This document shows, piece after piece, positions 24,112 through 38,100 of a stretch of 64,000 bases of DNA. Source of the stretch: Nepenthes gracilis. Its lineage: Eukaryota; Streptophyta; Magnoliopsida; Caryophyllales; Nepenthaceae. The translations under genes were made by a program, and so were the position numbers. A model generated the notes under the pieces. The model was not told the DNA's origin. It saw only the letters and a program-made list of their open reading frames with translations, and did not search any database. Where the stretch lies: positions 8,207,991 to 8,271,990 of the forward strand of contig BSYO01000024.1 in assembly GCA_033239525.1 (NCBI GenBank). Direction: 5' to 3'. How positions within the stretch are numbered: the stretch's first letter is position 1; each line of letters starts with the position of its first letter.

Positions 24112-24139
24112 CTTGACTTGTCAAGTTTAACAAGTCAAG
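24112..24139. repeat. Perfect 10-bp hairpin
   Basis: 'cttgacttgt' and 'acaagtcaag' are perfect inverted arms around an eight-base loop. A further 'tcaag' follows, so the arm is partly repeated. No neighbouring gene suggests a role. Confidence 0.6.
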
Positions 24140-25490
24140 TCAAGCTTATTATATAATCTCGCTTAGGTATTGAGGATGTTCTAAATAATATGTTGCTTAA
24201 TATATTAATTCATTGAAATCAATGACTTAAACTCAGTTTATAATAATCCAATTAAAAGTCAGATCTCAATTCATTTGAGACTCCAATTGAACTCAAACCT
24301 ATGTTTAAACTATTCAAATGATCGAATACAATCTAAGTAAAATAATACTTAATATATTTATGATCTTACCTAATGTAATTAATATTCACGAAGTCAAATT
24401 TAGTAGGACCTACTAATTCTTAATGAAGATGATTGTTTTAATTGTTAACAAGTTAATTAATTCAGCGTTACCTTTAATTTAATAATATCCTAATAATAAA
24501 TGTATTAAGTTATATGAAATATAAATGAGGACTATTTAAATTATTTACATTAAGATATAACCAATTTATCAAAAAATGGTTAATGTTTAAAAACTCATTT
24601 GAAAAAAAAAAATCTTTTTAGAAATTTTTGAAAATTTAAATAAGTAACAGCCAATTATAAAAAGACTTACTAGGGACATGATCTATATATTATTCAATAT
24701 ATATCATATTTTGGACTAAATATAAAAATTAGTGACAACTTGATCAACTTGGCATAAAATAAATAACTCTATAATTAAAATATATTTGATTCATTGTGCA
24801 TATATCTATAATTATAATCAAATATAAATATATTTATAATCATCAAAATAACTGACTACACTTTTAGCTAATTTATATGCAATATATAAAAATATATATA
24901 ATTATGAAAGAAAGAAAAGACTTTGAGGTATGGCTATATTTTTAATTTATTCATAAAAATAAAATAAATAATTAACCGAATATAAATACTAAAATTTTTG
25001 AAGTATCAATTTTTCCAAATAATATCATTTTAAAATATATGTTTTTATGGAAATAATATATTTATTTATGACATGCTTTTACGTAAGTTTTTATTTTTTA
25101 AATTTTAGTCTTTTTTAATGTGAAAATTATTTAACTATTTTTAAAATAAAATAACTGGTGATCAATCCATCCTGGTCCAATCAAATTTACATGATATACG
25201 AGCAATGACATGATTTTGTAGAAAGTAATAGGCCAGCCTAAAATGTTAATTTTTAAATAATTCTCTTTAGACATATATTATTTTTAAAAAACTTAAATGA
25301 TTTTTTATTAAAATATTATCTTTATTAAAAAAAATGTATTTTAGAGACTACTTTTCTATATCATTTTTTTTAAATAGAGAAAAAATAAAATTATAATCAA
25401 CTCACCACTACTTAATTCAAATAATTAAAAATATTTTCTTTAATAAATCTTACATTATCTGATTTTATTATATTTCATTGAGGGATTTTA
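24140..25490. other. AT-rich intergenic DNA
   Basis: The stretch is strongly AT-rich with no open frame, RNA gene or clear repeat that I could recognise. Confidence 0.5.
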
Positions 25491-25494
25491 TCAT

Positions 25495-26135
25495 AGTTGG
25501 TCTTCTAAAGAGCTATAATTGTGATATTTAGTACACATCGGAGAATACTAATGTTGTGGTTGAAGCATTGAGTAGAAAGTTTACAGAACTTGTTGCCTAA
25601 CTAATGATGCGGGATTGGTGTATGTTAGAGGACATGTAGGATTGTTAGTTCCAATTACATTTGAGTGAGTCTTGGGTAATAATATCTTATTATTAGATTC
25701 AGCTAATATTTACCAACTAGAATAAAGAGGTACAACCAGAGGATCATTTGCTTGTATTGATCTGCAAAGACTTAAACAAGGCACGAGCTTGTTGTCTCCT
25801 TAGAAACAATGACATATTGAGGTATCATGACTAACAATGTGTTCTAAATGTTAAGGACTTGCAAAGGAAGATCCTTAATAAGGCTTATCATTCTAGATAA
25901 TACTATACATCAAGGCAACCATAAAATGTATCAGAACTTGAATTTTTTTTTTTTTTTTATGAAACAAATTGAAGAAGATTGTTATGGACCATGTTTCAAA
26001 TTCTGAGTGCTTGATATGCCAACAGGTTAAGATAGGGCATCAACAACAATATAGGAATCTATTGTCTATGCATATTCTGAGTTGGAAGTGACAGCATATT
26101 CCAATAGACTTCATTTTTTAACTTACGAAGACAAC
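25495..26135 (+). pseudogene. Ty3/gypsy pol fragment (RNase H end to integrase zinc finger)
   Basis: In shifting plus-strand frames the stretch reads 'NTNVVVEALSRKFTELVA' (the 'ANVVADALSRK' box closing RNase H), then 'LQRKILNKAYHS' and 'SNSECLICQQVKIGHQQQYR' (the CxxC half of the integrase zinc finger), then 'HIPIDFI'. This order is typical of chromovirus-type Ty3/gypsy pol. Stops, frameshifts and a poly-T run near 25940-25960 break it. The catalytic core is missing. Confidence 0.75.
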
Positions 26136-26683
26136 TTGTAGATATTATCCAAAATGCACTTGGTTTATAGTTAAGATTATCCAAAAATCTCTTAAATTTT
26201 ACTTAAATTTTAAATTTATTTTAAAATTTATTCTCCTTTAATCACAAATTCTCAACTCTGTTATAATGTTGAAGATTCGAAAGAACTATGATAAACATAA
26301 TTTATATGCATATTCTAATGGCATTCATATTTATATTGATTACTTTCAAATATGAGCTACTTTTCATGAAATTATAATAAATATATTGATATAAATAAGC
26401 GTCCTTTATAAGAAAACTGTATATTTTATTTTGCCTTATATTTTGTCATACTTTTTAACGCAAGTCTTAGAGTGCAGCCTCGAAGCTCAACTAACTTTTA
26501 AGAGTACATATTTAACAAGATTGAAAGCCAAGATTAAGAGATGTGATAATGTACAATTATACTAAATAGTCATGGATGAGATACACATACAATGAAACTC
26601 TTTCAATGTTCAAATAGAAATTGACCAAAATATGAAATTCTTAAAGTTAGTTGCTTAAATTAGATTGTTAATTGGACTAATAC

Positions 26684-29391
26684 TGTCATATATCGATTTT
26701 CAAATATCGTAATTGTAGATAAGTTAATATAATCAAAATTGGGTTTTATTCATGTTGAAAAATTAAGTTTCAAAACTGTGGAAAGTATCAGTGGGAGAAA
26801 GCCTACCAGGTGCTCGAGCGCCAGCCGGCGATATAAAAGGGTTGCGAGGGTTTTATTTCATCATTTTCCCGACTTCCACGAGAGAGAGAGAGAGAGAGAA
26901 TGCAAGGAGAAGAGAGAGGAATGAAGAATCCAAGATTCTCGGGTTTGATTCCGACTTGGAGTTAGTTAGACAAGTGATAGATTAAGCGAATGCAAGTGCA
27001 CTTATATCATTTTTTCTTGTTTCTTTGCAATTTTGTTCCGTTTTCTTCTGGTATCCTCTTTTTGATACCTAATTAAATTTATATTTTATGGAACCAATGA
27101 TTTAAGTATGTATATATGTGGATTTCATATCCGATTTCTTAATTTTGATTGATTTTTAAATGTGGAACCCTAACCCCACGCTCAAAACGATTTTATATAT
27201 TTATTTTGATATTTATGCATGAATTGGCTTTAGAATATTGATACTCATGCCTTGTATATATTTATTTATCGATTGAGTGTCTGATTTGATAGTTTTATGC
27301 GGGATTATACTTGCCAAAAACCCTAACCCGGGCCCCTTTGATTTTTACCCAAATTAATTATAATTTATATATAATTTGGTTTTAGAAATTCACAATCCTA
27401 ATTTTATGATGTGGATACTCCGTATATTTGGTATTTATACACATAGATTTTATATATATCAATTTGATATATTCTGAAATATTATCGGATGTGAATAGTG
27501 ATGTTTAACCTCATATACATTAAATATGATATTTTGTATATGCTTCAAAAATTATGTTACATATATTTACAAAGAAATTTATTGTTTGAAAGTTCTAAAG
27601 TTACATTTGTTTCATGGTAGTAAGAATTTCATACATATTTTAAACTTTATGATAATTTATATATGTATTATGAATATGTTGATTTTGTATGTTCTAAAAA
27701 TTATGTCGTTAATCATTTGTGAAAGAATTATCGTTCGAAAGTTTTAAAATTTTATTTGACTTAATATGAAAAGAATTTTTTAATTCTTTGAAACTCCAAA
27801 TGATTTATGCATAAATTTATGATCACGTAAGGATTTAAACTCACGAGAAATATATGAAAATATATATCTGAATATGCTTATGAAAATAAGAATGATTGAG
27901 GGACATTGTACAATTAAGTAATGAACTTATAAACCGTTCTCTAGTAGAGTAGGAAGGAAGAAATTATAGCCTTATGAACCATTTTCTAGTAAAATGAGAA
28001 CGAAAAATTTTAAGCTTAAGGGAAGAATTTCTTAAGAAAATAAGGAACTAAGAACTTGGATCAAGAATTATTTAGCAGATAGTATATTTTGGCATGCCTT
28101 AATATATTATAGTGGAAGGTCGTTGCTTGCTTTGGTGTCGCGTGTGGCTATTGGCCCCGTCTATAGGAATTGTATGTAGATAGCCCGCTTCTTAATCTTA
28201 AATAGGAGAAAATGACTTTTGATTATGTAGAAGTAAACACAATCCAAATTACGACCGACCGCTCATTTAGTCAGTAAGGTGTACTGGCCCTAATCCGTAA
28301 AGTAAAAAAATTTATACATATTTTAAAATCTAAGAAAAGAATAAGTAAAATGAAAAAAAATAAATTCTGAAAAGTGCATTTGATCATATTTTATACTTAT
28401 GAATTTTATCATACTCTTATTCCTTTTCTTTACTCTATTTTACGTACATTGTTTATTGTTTTGGTTCCCAACAAAATAAATTTTTTGACATGATTTGATG
28501 ATTAAAAAAAAGAAAAAAAATGGATTATAGAAATTTAGAATGCATTATGGAAGCGTTCTTTTCTGAATCATGTTCTATGGTCTTAAATGCATATCTATTT
28601 CCTCATATATGCGTTATTATGATTTTGATTATGAAATCTACATGCCCTTTGTTAAATATGTGCCTTGTTGAGTATTTGGCTTATCATTACTGTTTTCCTT
28701 TCTCAGATGAATATGAGTTGCACCCAATGAGGCGATGTAGAGGATTTGAGTCGACTAGGTTCGAAGACTTGGAAGATGACCTTATGAACTTAGTTATATA
28801 GTTTTGTATTTTCCAATGGAATATTTTGTATTTCTGATGGATTTTTATATTAATGTCTATGTATGATGATGATAATGCAGATATAGTTTAGTTTTTGCTG
28901 TTTTTATATGAATGTGTGTGCTTTCACAGAATATTACGGTTTATTTTGATATTTGGTGGCATCTTATTTGAGTTGGCGTCGTATTGGAGTTATGACGTTG
29001 GTACCACGTAAAGTCTTGTGACTTTTAGATCCTATACTATGTATTGTGGATTGTATGATGTGCTGTGCAGGGATTTCATATAGGTTTATATTAGGCCGAC
29101 AATTATATTATAGTCAGAACTCTACTAAATTTTTGGTTTAAAATACGATACGTCCCAGATACTTTGTACTAATAGTATACCTGACATATATTTCAAAATA
29201 TCCTAAAAATATTTGTGAGTGTCATCACTAAAACTTCACGAGATTTCACTCTTCCGCTATGGCCATTGAGAAATTTAAAAGGCTTATTGCATCTATTAAA
29301 TGTAATCATAACACCCGTAAAGTAGTATTTTAATTTCTATACTTGTATAAACATCGCTAGGGACTAATGACAAATAGATTAGGGTATAACA
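26684..29391 (+). repeat. LTR-like remnant downstream of the pol fragment
   Basis: It begins 'tgtcatatatcgattttc', a likely decayed TGTCACACCCCGATTTTC LTR start, and the region closes with 'attagggtataaca', like a decayed GGGCGTGACA end. In between are a TATA box ('gatataaaaggg', 26830-26841), a GA-repeat leader and a GC-richer block at 28690-28790, a layout similar to the other Tekay/Del-like LTRs here. I found no convincing target-site duplication, and the right end is uncertain. A 93-aa frame (28520-28801) inside it is not supported as a gene. Confidence 0.4.
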
Positions 29392-29399
29392 ATTAATGA

Positions 29400-31595
29400 T
29401 AATCATAATTATTTTTTCCAACTTAGTTAATGTTATTAAGTAATAATAATATGTTAATAATATTATTTCATTTACTTATTTTGTTTATGCATTTTGTAGG
29501 AAAAATCTCAATGAGCTAAATCGAAGATAATTATAAAGAATGGCCGGCCAAGGGGACCAAATGGGGCCTGAGGCTACCAAATGTGGTCAATCCAAATAAG
29601 AAAAATGGAGCCCCGTATCAATTCATTTGATCCAACCCACGAAGAAAATGATGAAAAATTGAAGAAAAGGAAAGGAAATTTTAAAGGATGACAAGTGACA
29701 TGATATCATGCCCATTCCCTTCTTCAATATTTTGGACAATATTCCTTGCTCTCTTACCTCTTTTTTTGTTATTATATTTGCACCCTTTTGCCTATAAATA
29801 CAAGGCTTGTGAAGGCATGGAGGAAGGAGCTACTTAGGAAAGACTAGTTACTGTTTTTCCTCCTCTCTAAGTTAGTAATTTTAGCGTGAAAAAAGTCATG
29901 ATTTTTGTGGGAAAATGTCATGTTCATCTCTTTGGTCTAATACGTTTGATATCTGATATCTTAATTTTAAGACATATATATTAAAATTTAAGATATGAAA
30001 TTATTATTTAATGTAAGTTTTAAAATTTTATCATTCTCTCTATCCTTTTATTAGATTTTTCTTCTTTCTAATTGCCTTTGATTATTGTAGAAATATTGTC
30101 AAAGTTTAAACAAATTTTAGTTATTAAATTGAAACTTTAGGATTAGTAAAACTTAGAAGTTAATTTACTAAGATTTAGTTTTCCATAATTTTTCTTTCTC
30201 TTTGCTTTTCTTTGGGTTTACCCTTGGGTATGGGGCATTTTTATGTTGGTTTTAGTTGGTAAAATATGTTTGATAACTTAGTAAAAGTGAGGGTAAATTT
30301 TGACCAAATGTTTATCAGTATTTGCTAGTTTAGTAATTTTAGATTAAAAAAAGTTTAACAGTTTTAAATTAAATTTAATTTTTAGTTGGCATATTAGAGT
30401 TTAACTAAGGGTTGTATGCTAAAGTTTACATCTTTAGTTAAGAAGATTTATTTAAGATTAAGTTCTTAAATTTTTTTTCTTTGTATTTTTATTTTGAAAA
30501 CCGATCGAAATATTTTATAATTTTTTTTTTGACTAGTTTAATAATTTAATGATGCAAGCATTTAATTATGTTATAAAAATCAATATTATTTTAGTTGGAT
30601 GGATGACCACATGTTATAATTTATTTTTCTGTAATTTATTTTGTATTTTAATTATTGCTTGTCAATAGTTTAATTTTTGCTTTATCACTTAATTTTTTAT
30701 TTTTAGTTTTTGGTTAGCATTGCAACGCCTACCCTTTTAATAATTTATATTATCTAATTTTTACATTTTATTTTGATAATCTGCATTTGTGCTGCCTGAT
30801 TTTTTTTATTATTTATACAATTTAGTTTCTTACTATTTTATCTCTATAGTTAGTATTGCATGCCTAACATTATATTGATTATATCGTTTAATTTCATATT
30901 ATCTTTCTTCTCATTATATTTTGGTTGACATTATATTAATTATATTGATTCTATAGTCAGCATTACACAATCTATATATATATATATTTTACCTTAATAT
31001 TTCTTCTCAATTATCATTTTCCTCATTTTTTGGAGGGGAATAAAATTTCAGGTCATGTAGTTAATCATAATTTTTACTACATAAAAACATAATTATTTTC
31101 TATAGATATGATCCCGACTTAATTATTAAAATTATGCTGCATTCTCGTACATAGGTGACGTTAAATACACACCGTTTAAAATCGGTCAATAATCTAAAAG
31201 AAGCTTTACCGATATATTGTAGCTAGTCATTGATAAAATAGATTGGGTTAGGTAAAAGATAAATAAAACAAAATTAAAACAATTTCATTCTAATATGATC
31301 ACTGATCACAGATAAGGTTACAAATCGAAACAAATCATTTGAAATGTTTAATAAGATTCTTATCATATAACACATGATATAATAATAGTTTTAGGTGTTG
31401 TATTATCATTATTAAAACGAACAAGACACAAAAGATAAGTAGATTCAACAAATATATAAAATAAATTTCTCATTTTTAATTCCTTCGACAGTTGAAACGT
31501 CACCCGAATAGAAGCTGGCAGATGGTAAGAGGTCCGAACTCCAAACTGCATGCCCACCGTGAAGTTAGTAACCAAATTTCCAAAAATAAATCCTA
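29400..31595 (+). other. AT-rich DNA with an isolated TATA box and degenerate repeats
   Basis: A clear TATA box ('gcctataaatacaagg', 29793-29800) follows a GC-richer block at 29520-29640, as in an LTR promoter, but I found no matching ends. At 30712, 30849 and 30955 the phrase 't(t/c)agcatt(g/a)ca...cct' recurs at about 100-140-base spacing. No gene was found. Confidence 0.35.
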
Positions 31596-31597
31596 AA

Positions 31598-31620
31598 AGA
31601 AGAAGAAGAAGAAGAAGAAA
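31598..31620. repeat. (GAA)n microsatellite
   Basis: A run of about seven GAA units lies here. A second, ATT-type run is at 31769-31796. Both lie downstream of the CESA gene. Confidence 0.8.
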
Positions 31621-31854
31621 TTGATCATGACAACAAGAAAACTTAGGAGATTACATAAAAATACAAGATGGGACAGTATGATTCTGCATCGTATTCTTAT
31701 TGAACTTACAGAAGTAGATCATGCAGCTTCAAGTCCTTCAACCCAAATAAAAAAAAATACATATTATGCGTTTATTATTATCATTATTATTATTAGAGAA
31801 TTCGTACTTGACAAGTTCTCCTTTCCCTGTGAGATTTACAGACAAATATGGAAG

Positions 31855-32197
31855 TTTATTATGGGATACACTGAAATTTCAGAGTTATAGTTCTCTGAGG
31901 AACATATTAACTCTGAAATCATCACTTCCAACCCAAACCCACAAAGTAGCACGTATATCAAATGAATGAATAGACATTTTACAAATACAGACAGACACCA
32001 TTTCTTCTTCTTCTTGTATTGACGCCATGAAAAGCCTAATTTGGAAATCTTCCATCACACCACCTTATCTGTCTCCATGCGGCATCTTCTGCAACTTCAT
32101 CTGTGATGCCCAGAGGAAAGCGAATTCAAGCAACAAACTTCAACCCTTCTTCCATTCTGTGCGTTTCTCCTTCCATTTCAGGTGTTTTTCTTTCCTT
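31855..32197 (-). other. Probable 3' UTR of the CESA gene
   Basis: From the stop codon at 32198 the minus strand has no further CESA coding. A canonical AATAAA lies at 31855-31860 (plus-strand 'tttatt'), about 340 bases downstream, a plausible poly(A) signal. The exact cleavage site cannot be read from sequence. Confidence 0.45.
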
Positions 32198-35100
32198 TTA
32201 GTTGCAGTTCAGCCCACAAACTTCGAGCACGATGCCGCCTTTACTTGTGAAGGGGTTGATTCTGACCCATAGAAGGGAGAAGATGGAGGCAAGAAGGATG
32301 GCCCAGACAACAATGATGGTGGGAATCCCGTCTTGCTTCCCCATCAAGCCCTTGAGGAATGGATAGAGATGCATGATGACCCACAATGCAAAGAACAACC
32401 TACCGAAGAGAGGGCCCCACGATTCGTAGCCATTACTGATGGCATCCGATACGCCGACAATCACACCGATGATGTTTATAATGAGCAGCGTCAATGGGGG
32501 GATCAGCAGTGATGTCCACTTGAACAAGTAGAGCTCGGAGAATTCTCCATCATCGGCAGCTTTGGATGTGACGGTGAAGTTGGTGTTGATGCCGCCCAGA
32601 ACCTTTAGAAGACCCTGGAATAGAGCAAACAGGTGCGACGATACACCACCGATCACCCAGAACTGCTCATTCCTCCACCAGTCGTCGATAGCGACGTGAC
32701 CCCACTGCATTTCCAGGACGCTGGTCGCCGCAATAGAAATGAAGAGGGCCATGAACAAGATACTGGCGTAGCTACTTATCTGCACATTGCACAGGTTGAA
32801 GGGTTTCTGAAGTTATTAAGGAATAGCCACAGCAAAAAGATACAACGACAGTGAAAATGGCTTGAGAGATAAAGTTCCCAAAAAGATCTAATCCCCTAAC
32901 AGCCCAAAACATGCTTAAGTTCAGAGCTCCGAAGCCCATCTAGTATCCTTGTATACTCACAGATTCTCTCACTTTGTGTTGATTGACATCTTTAGCATAC
33001 GGAAGTGCTGTCCAAGAAGAGTTTTCATAAGGATTCTCTTTCTCCATAGAAATTTTCATGAATTTTGGGTTTTGTCTGCTTCGATATGCTGAAGCTCCGA
33101 ACTGGAGCCTCAGACGAAGTTCCTTCCAATTTTCTGAGATGCCAAAAGCCATTTGTGATTAAAAAAGGGGGGAAAATCCGCTTGGCACAGTTTAAAATCG
33201 GAAAAAGAGAACTTTAGGCCAAACAGGTGGATACTAGCCATTGTTTTTTTTCCGGGGGTTAATTAACAAAAAAGAAGACGACATTTTTTTATGGGTGTAG
33301 AGATCATAAAGATTAAAAGCAGGGAGAAAGTACCTCGGGGACGATGAACTTGCCAGTAAGGAGACAGACAGCCGGTAAAGTACAGTAGACAAGCAAGGGG
33401 ATCGAAGTCAATGGATATACAACCGAATTTATATAAGAGAACCGCTCCAATGGTTTCAGACCACCATCATAGCCATACCATAAAGGACAATGTCTGCTCA
33501 AGAAAATCTCAACAGATCCCAGTGCCCACCGGAGAACTTGATTAAGACGGTCCGAAAGGTTGATGGGAGCAGACCCTTTAAATGCGGGTCTCTTGGGCAT
33601 GCAGTAGACTGACCGCCAACCATGGCAATGCATCTTGAATCCAGTCAAGATATCCTCTGTAACAGACCCATATATCCACCCAACCTGGTATACAATTACA
33701 GCTCACATCAACATATACATTACTAACTCTTTGTATCTAGGTTTGTTGTTTTTCCCTAAATTAAGCAAAATGTCTACACTACCTCTTTTCCCCATTCTGT
33801 TTTATCCTCGTAGCCACAGCTAATGACGTGAATGGCTTCTTTCAAGAGAGAAGCAGGATTTGCGGAGGGTAGAATTCCACCATCATCTAGGAGAGTTGAA
33901 GCTATAAAGGTGGGGGACTGTCCAAATTTCTCCTCAAATTTCACTTGTGGCATGAGAGAGGACTTTTCACTATCTATTCCTGCAATATATACCTCAAAAA
34001 TTAGTGAAACAGATGGGTGATAGAGTAGGGTCATCAGTCAAACCCGGTGAGACAAAAAGAAGATGATTAACTGGATGAGAATCAAAATAGGAAATCTAAA
34101 AGGAAGTCATTTCAGATTTAGGTACCTTCAAAATGTGAACTACTTCAAGTGGAACTCTTACCTTCAATTCCTTCATCAATGTCTTCAAGAGCATGTATTT
34201 GCTTTGTTGATGATTCCTTGCTCTTAGTCTTCTTTTTATTACTGTCCTTGGATTTTGATTTCTTGCTCTTTTTTCTGGAAGTGCAGCAGAAACAGCACCA
34301 TTTGGGCCAACAGTTGCAGGTCTTCCCTGAGGGTTTCCTCTGTTTTGGGGCGTCATATCCATAGAGAGCTTGCCTCCTGAAGACACAACCAGTGCCGACA
34401 TATATTGGTCCTTGAATCCCGTCCAATCCTTTCATGTTTATCTGTTGAGGGAAAAGACGTTACAGTGATCTTTTTTCATGGAAATCAAACCAAATCCAAT
34501 GTGCAACCATATGGTGGACCATACAAAAAAGGAAGTGAAAGGCATTATGGGTTACTTACATCAAAGAATACAACGTTGCGATTTGAGTATCGATCATGCC
34601 TATCAATCCCATCAAACCGTTGAGGAAACTGAACGTAGCAGATCTTCTTTCCCGAAATGGGGTCCATCATGAAGCACATAGCTTCACGGAGAGCCTTGCT
34701 GTTGTTAATATAGTGATCACAATCAACATTAAGGAGGTAAGGTGCATTCGAGAGGATGGCAGAGACCCGTATCTGGAAAATCAAAACCAAGGATTAGAAA
34801 TCATAGCAAAGGCAAGCACTCCCCCTATCACAAGATCATCTGAGCATTTGAAAGAAAGATAGAAAGATAGATTGATTTACCAAAGCATTCATTGCCCCAG
34901 CCTTCTTGTGATGCTCAAAGCCTGGTCTCTTTTCACGAGAAACATAAACAAGACGAGGCAACTCGTTTCCCTCAACATCACCAACACCATTTTGACCGAG
35001 GAAGACCTGTTGGAAGGATGGTAGAAAAACTAAACAAAAAAATTACAAGATGCAATTAAGCAGTGCAAAACCATAAGAAAAAATGAAATACCTGAATCAT

Positions 35101-38100
35101 TCCAGGATGATCCCTGACATTGTTTCCAGGCCATGGAGTTCCATCTTGCATTGTCCACCCTTCTTCAGGAACCTTTTGAGCCATTGCAACCAAACTGTTA
35201 ATCCGAACTTTGAACTCTTCATATTCCCTCTAAACAAAATGCCACAACACCATCCCCATTTCAGATCCCATATCCTAAACGCAGCATTGATCCACACACA
35301 AATGCTTATCAAAGAAAAGGAAGATGACAAACCTTCATGGCCCGGCGTTCCCTAACAAAGGCAGGATTCACTTTGTCTTTCAGGTAATCGAATTTCTGGG
35401 AGAAATACCATTCTGGAGCACGGGGCTCGATGCTGTACTTCTTGCAGAATGGGGCCCACTTTCTTGCAAACTCAGATGTCTCCGAAAGGGCTTCAAAGGT
35501 AAGCATAGCAGCACCATCATCGGAGACATAGCAGGAAACCTTATCCACTGGATAATCCACGGCGAGGATCGACAACACTGTGTTTGCAGTGATGAGTGGT
35601 GGCTCTTTCATAGGGTCAACAGTACTCACAAATATGTCCACGGGGGCCAACTCAGATGGCTGGCCTTCTTTCTCATACCTTAAATAAAAATAACAAATAA
35701 GAAATAAATAATCTGTGGTGAGTAGCAAAGTGCAGAACATCTTGAAAAAAAAAAGAGTTTGGGGTCAGCAGTGGGAGACTAGGCAGACAAAGACCTTAGT
35801 GATAGACGATCGAGGTATGTTTCTCGTTCAATTGGAAACCATTTTGGAAACTGATCCAAGATCCAGGATACAGCAAACCAAACTTCACAAATCACAGATA
35901 TTAGCCACAATGCATAGGCATCATTCACCGGGTGCAGAATTCTGTAGTGAAAGAAGAGTCCAAGGATCACGAGCCGGAGGATGATTATTATTCTGTATGG
36001 GTTTATCTTGCTTGAAGAGATAGGTAATTTCCTTGAAAGTGGCTGCCTGCCTTCGTCCATCCTTCAATAGGAAAAAAAGAGGCGGACAAAAATATAAATC
36101 GTTCAGGTATACAGAGGGCCATATAAATTAAGTACAAGCCTTAAACAGCTTTCAAAGAAAGGAAAAATATTGGAAATTTCATTCGAACTCAATTGCACGG
36201 CTACATTTCATAGAATAAGCACATGGGAAACTTTTTTATTTTTTGGCACTTCTGCTTATTCCAGGAAATGAGTTATATTTATCTTCATATGCTCAAGAAT
36301 TATGCCCCAAAAAGAAAAACTCTTAGAATTAAAATGCAGATTCTACCCAAAATAAGAGAGATAATGAAGAGAATAGCTTTACCATTATGCTAAAACATTT
36401 TAGCACCTGAACACAAATTTGTGAAGCATTCCTTCGAATAGATTTGGTCTATGTCCCTGTATTTTTTTCCCAGAGGATCTAGACAAATGGGTTTTATTCA
36501 CTTGAGTTAAACAAGTCTGTAAATTAACTGTATTAATCAAATGGTTAGTCTGCTTAACAGGCCACAATGTTCAACAAAGGTTTGGAGGTCGGCTACTTTC
36601 CCATGTAGCTGAATGATGTAGCAAACTAAAAACAATTAATGACTAACAAATCATTAAATACTGCCAATTGCATGCAGCAACATGATCAAATTCCGTCCAA
36701 GGCAGTCCACATTAAAAAGAAGAACAAAAGGAATAGAAAGAATAATACTGATTGGTAAGTGGCCACTATGAAACCACCTTAAAATCAAGTTCTGAATTTC
36801 AACAATAAGCTAAGATCAAACAATTTTACACCAAGAACATGAACAATGACATATAATATTGAAACAAACAAATCACCAGAGTTAACTTACTTGGGTAAAT
36901 CGAGATCATAAGGGTCCCCTCCATCATAATTTCCACCATTTTCACCTTCATGCTTGACCATTTGAAGTTTATTATTCTGTCTTTTCTTCCATTCCTCCAT
37001 TCTATCCTTCCATGCAACACTCCCATAACCATAAACTGCTAGGTCTTTCTTAGGGTCCATTGGTCTAGGTGGCACTAAGCATCAATAACAAATGTATAAT
37101 GATCAACACATTTTATGTTGCTCAACATACTAAAAAATGGTAGAAACAAAAACAAACTTACGGGACATACGAGATTCATGAAATGGAATAGGATGAACTT
37201 TTTTCCCACGACTCATTAATGGGGGAATGATAAGAGCGTGCTTATCTGGTGAAACACCAGCATCCTTGAACCAAAATCATCACCATCATCATTACATCCA
37301 AACTTCAGAAAGAAGCACAAAAACAGTAGAAAGAAATAAAAAGTGAAAAAAAAAACCACAAGAACAAGTTACCTCCTCCCCATAGGTTAAGAGGGGAATT
37401 TCTGGAGCAATAGCAGATGAATCCAGCTCTGCAGGTGTGGTGAGGCCAGAGACATTAAATCCTCCAGGGCCGATGTTAAGGCGAGCAGAAAGCATTGCTT
37501 CTGCAATGAGCTGAGGATCCCTCCCATTGCTTGCATAATCAAGCTCGTTTTCTATGTCATCAATATCATCCTCCTCTTCATCACCCTCAACTCTCTGACT
37601 TCCTGAAATAAAATACATCAACTAATTGGCATTCTATATAACATCCATAAAGCATCATCAATAATAGGATACAATGGAAATAGGAAAATTCTTGGAATTG
37701 TAATCTAGGGATTCTCCCCATCATGGATTTGGTATGCTTCCCTGGTTGCCCCGTAAATTGTGGTGCTCCAAACCTTAAAAGATATCAACTAAATCGCTTC
37801 TATTTGCATCAAAGTGGCCAAATTTACGGCAGTCACTAGTTCAAATAGCATGCAATTCTTGAAAATTTAGACAGTTGGAAATGCAACGTACAAATCAGAC
37901 TACGAAGATCGTTGATGATCTTTTTTCTTTCTTCTTTTTTCTTTTTTCCAACAAGCATATTACTAATGGTTATACAAATCATTCTCCCATGATGGCAAGG
38001 AACATAGAGGACAGAAGGGTCAGAGAATTGGTACCTTTGACTCGTTTGTATCGGGTTTTACATTGAGGGCAAGCTTGATTCCCCTCTCTTCTTTCATACT

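Noticed and set aside
28520..28801. 93-aa plus-strand frame
   Set aside because: It lies in an LTR-like remnant with an AT-rich first half; no homologous family was recognised.
32940..33152. Frame in the last CESA intron as an extra CESA exon
   Set aside because: CESA proteins join 'FIVPE' directly to 'IS(S/N)YASI'; the frame starts after a stop and contains no CESA-like residues.
34096..34401. Alternative minus-strand frame overlapping CESA exon 11
   Set aside because: It is a shadow frame of the Lys/Ser-rich class-specific region of CESA.
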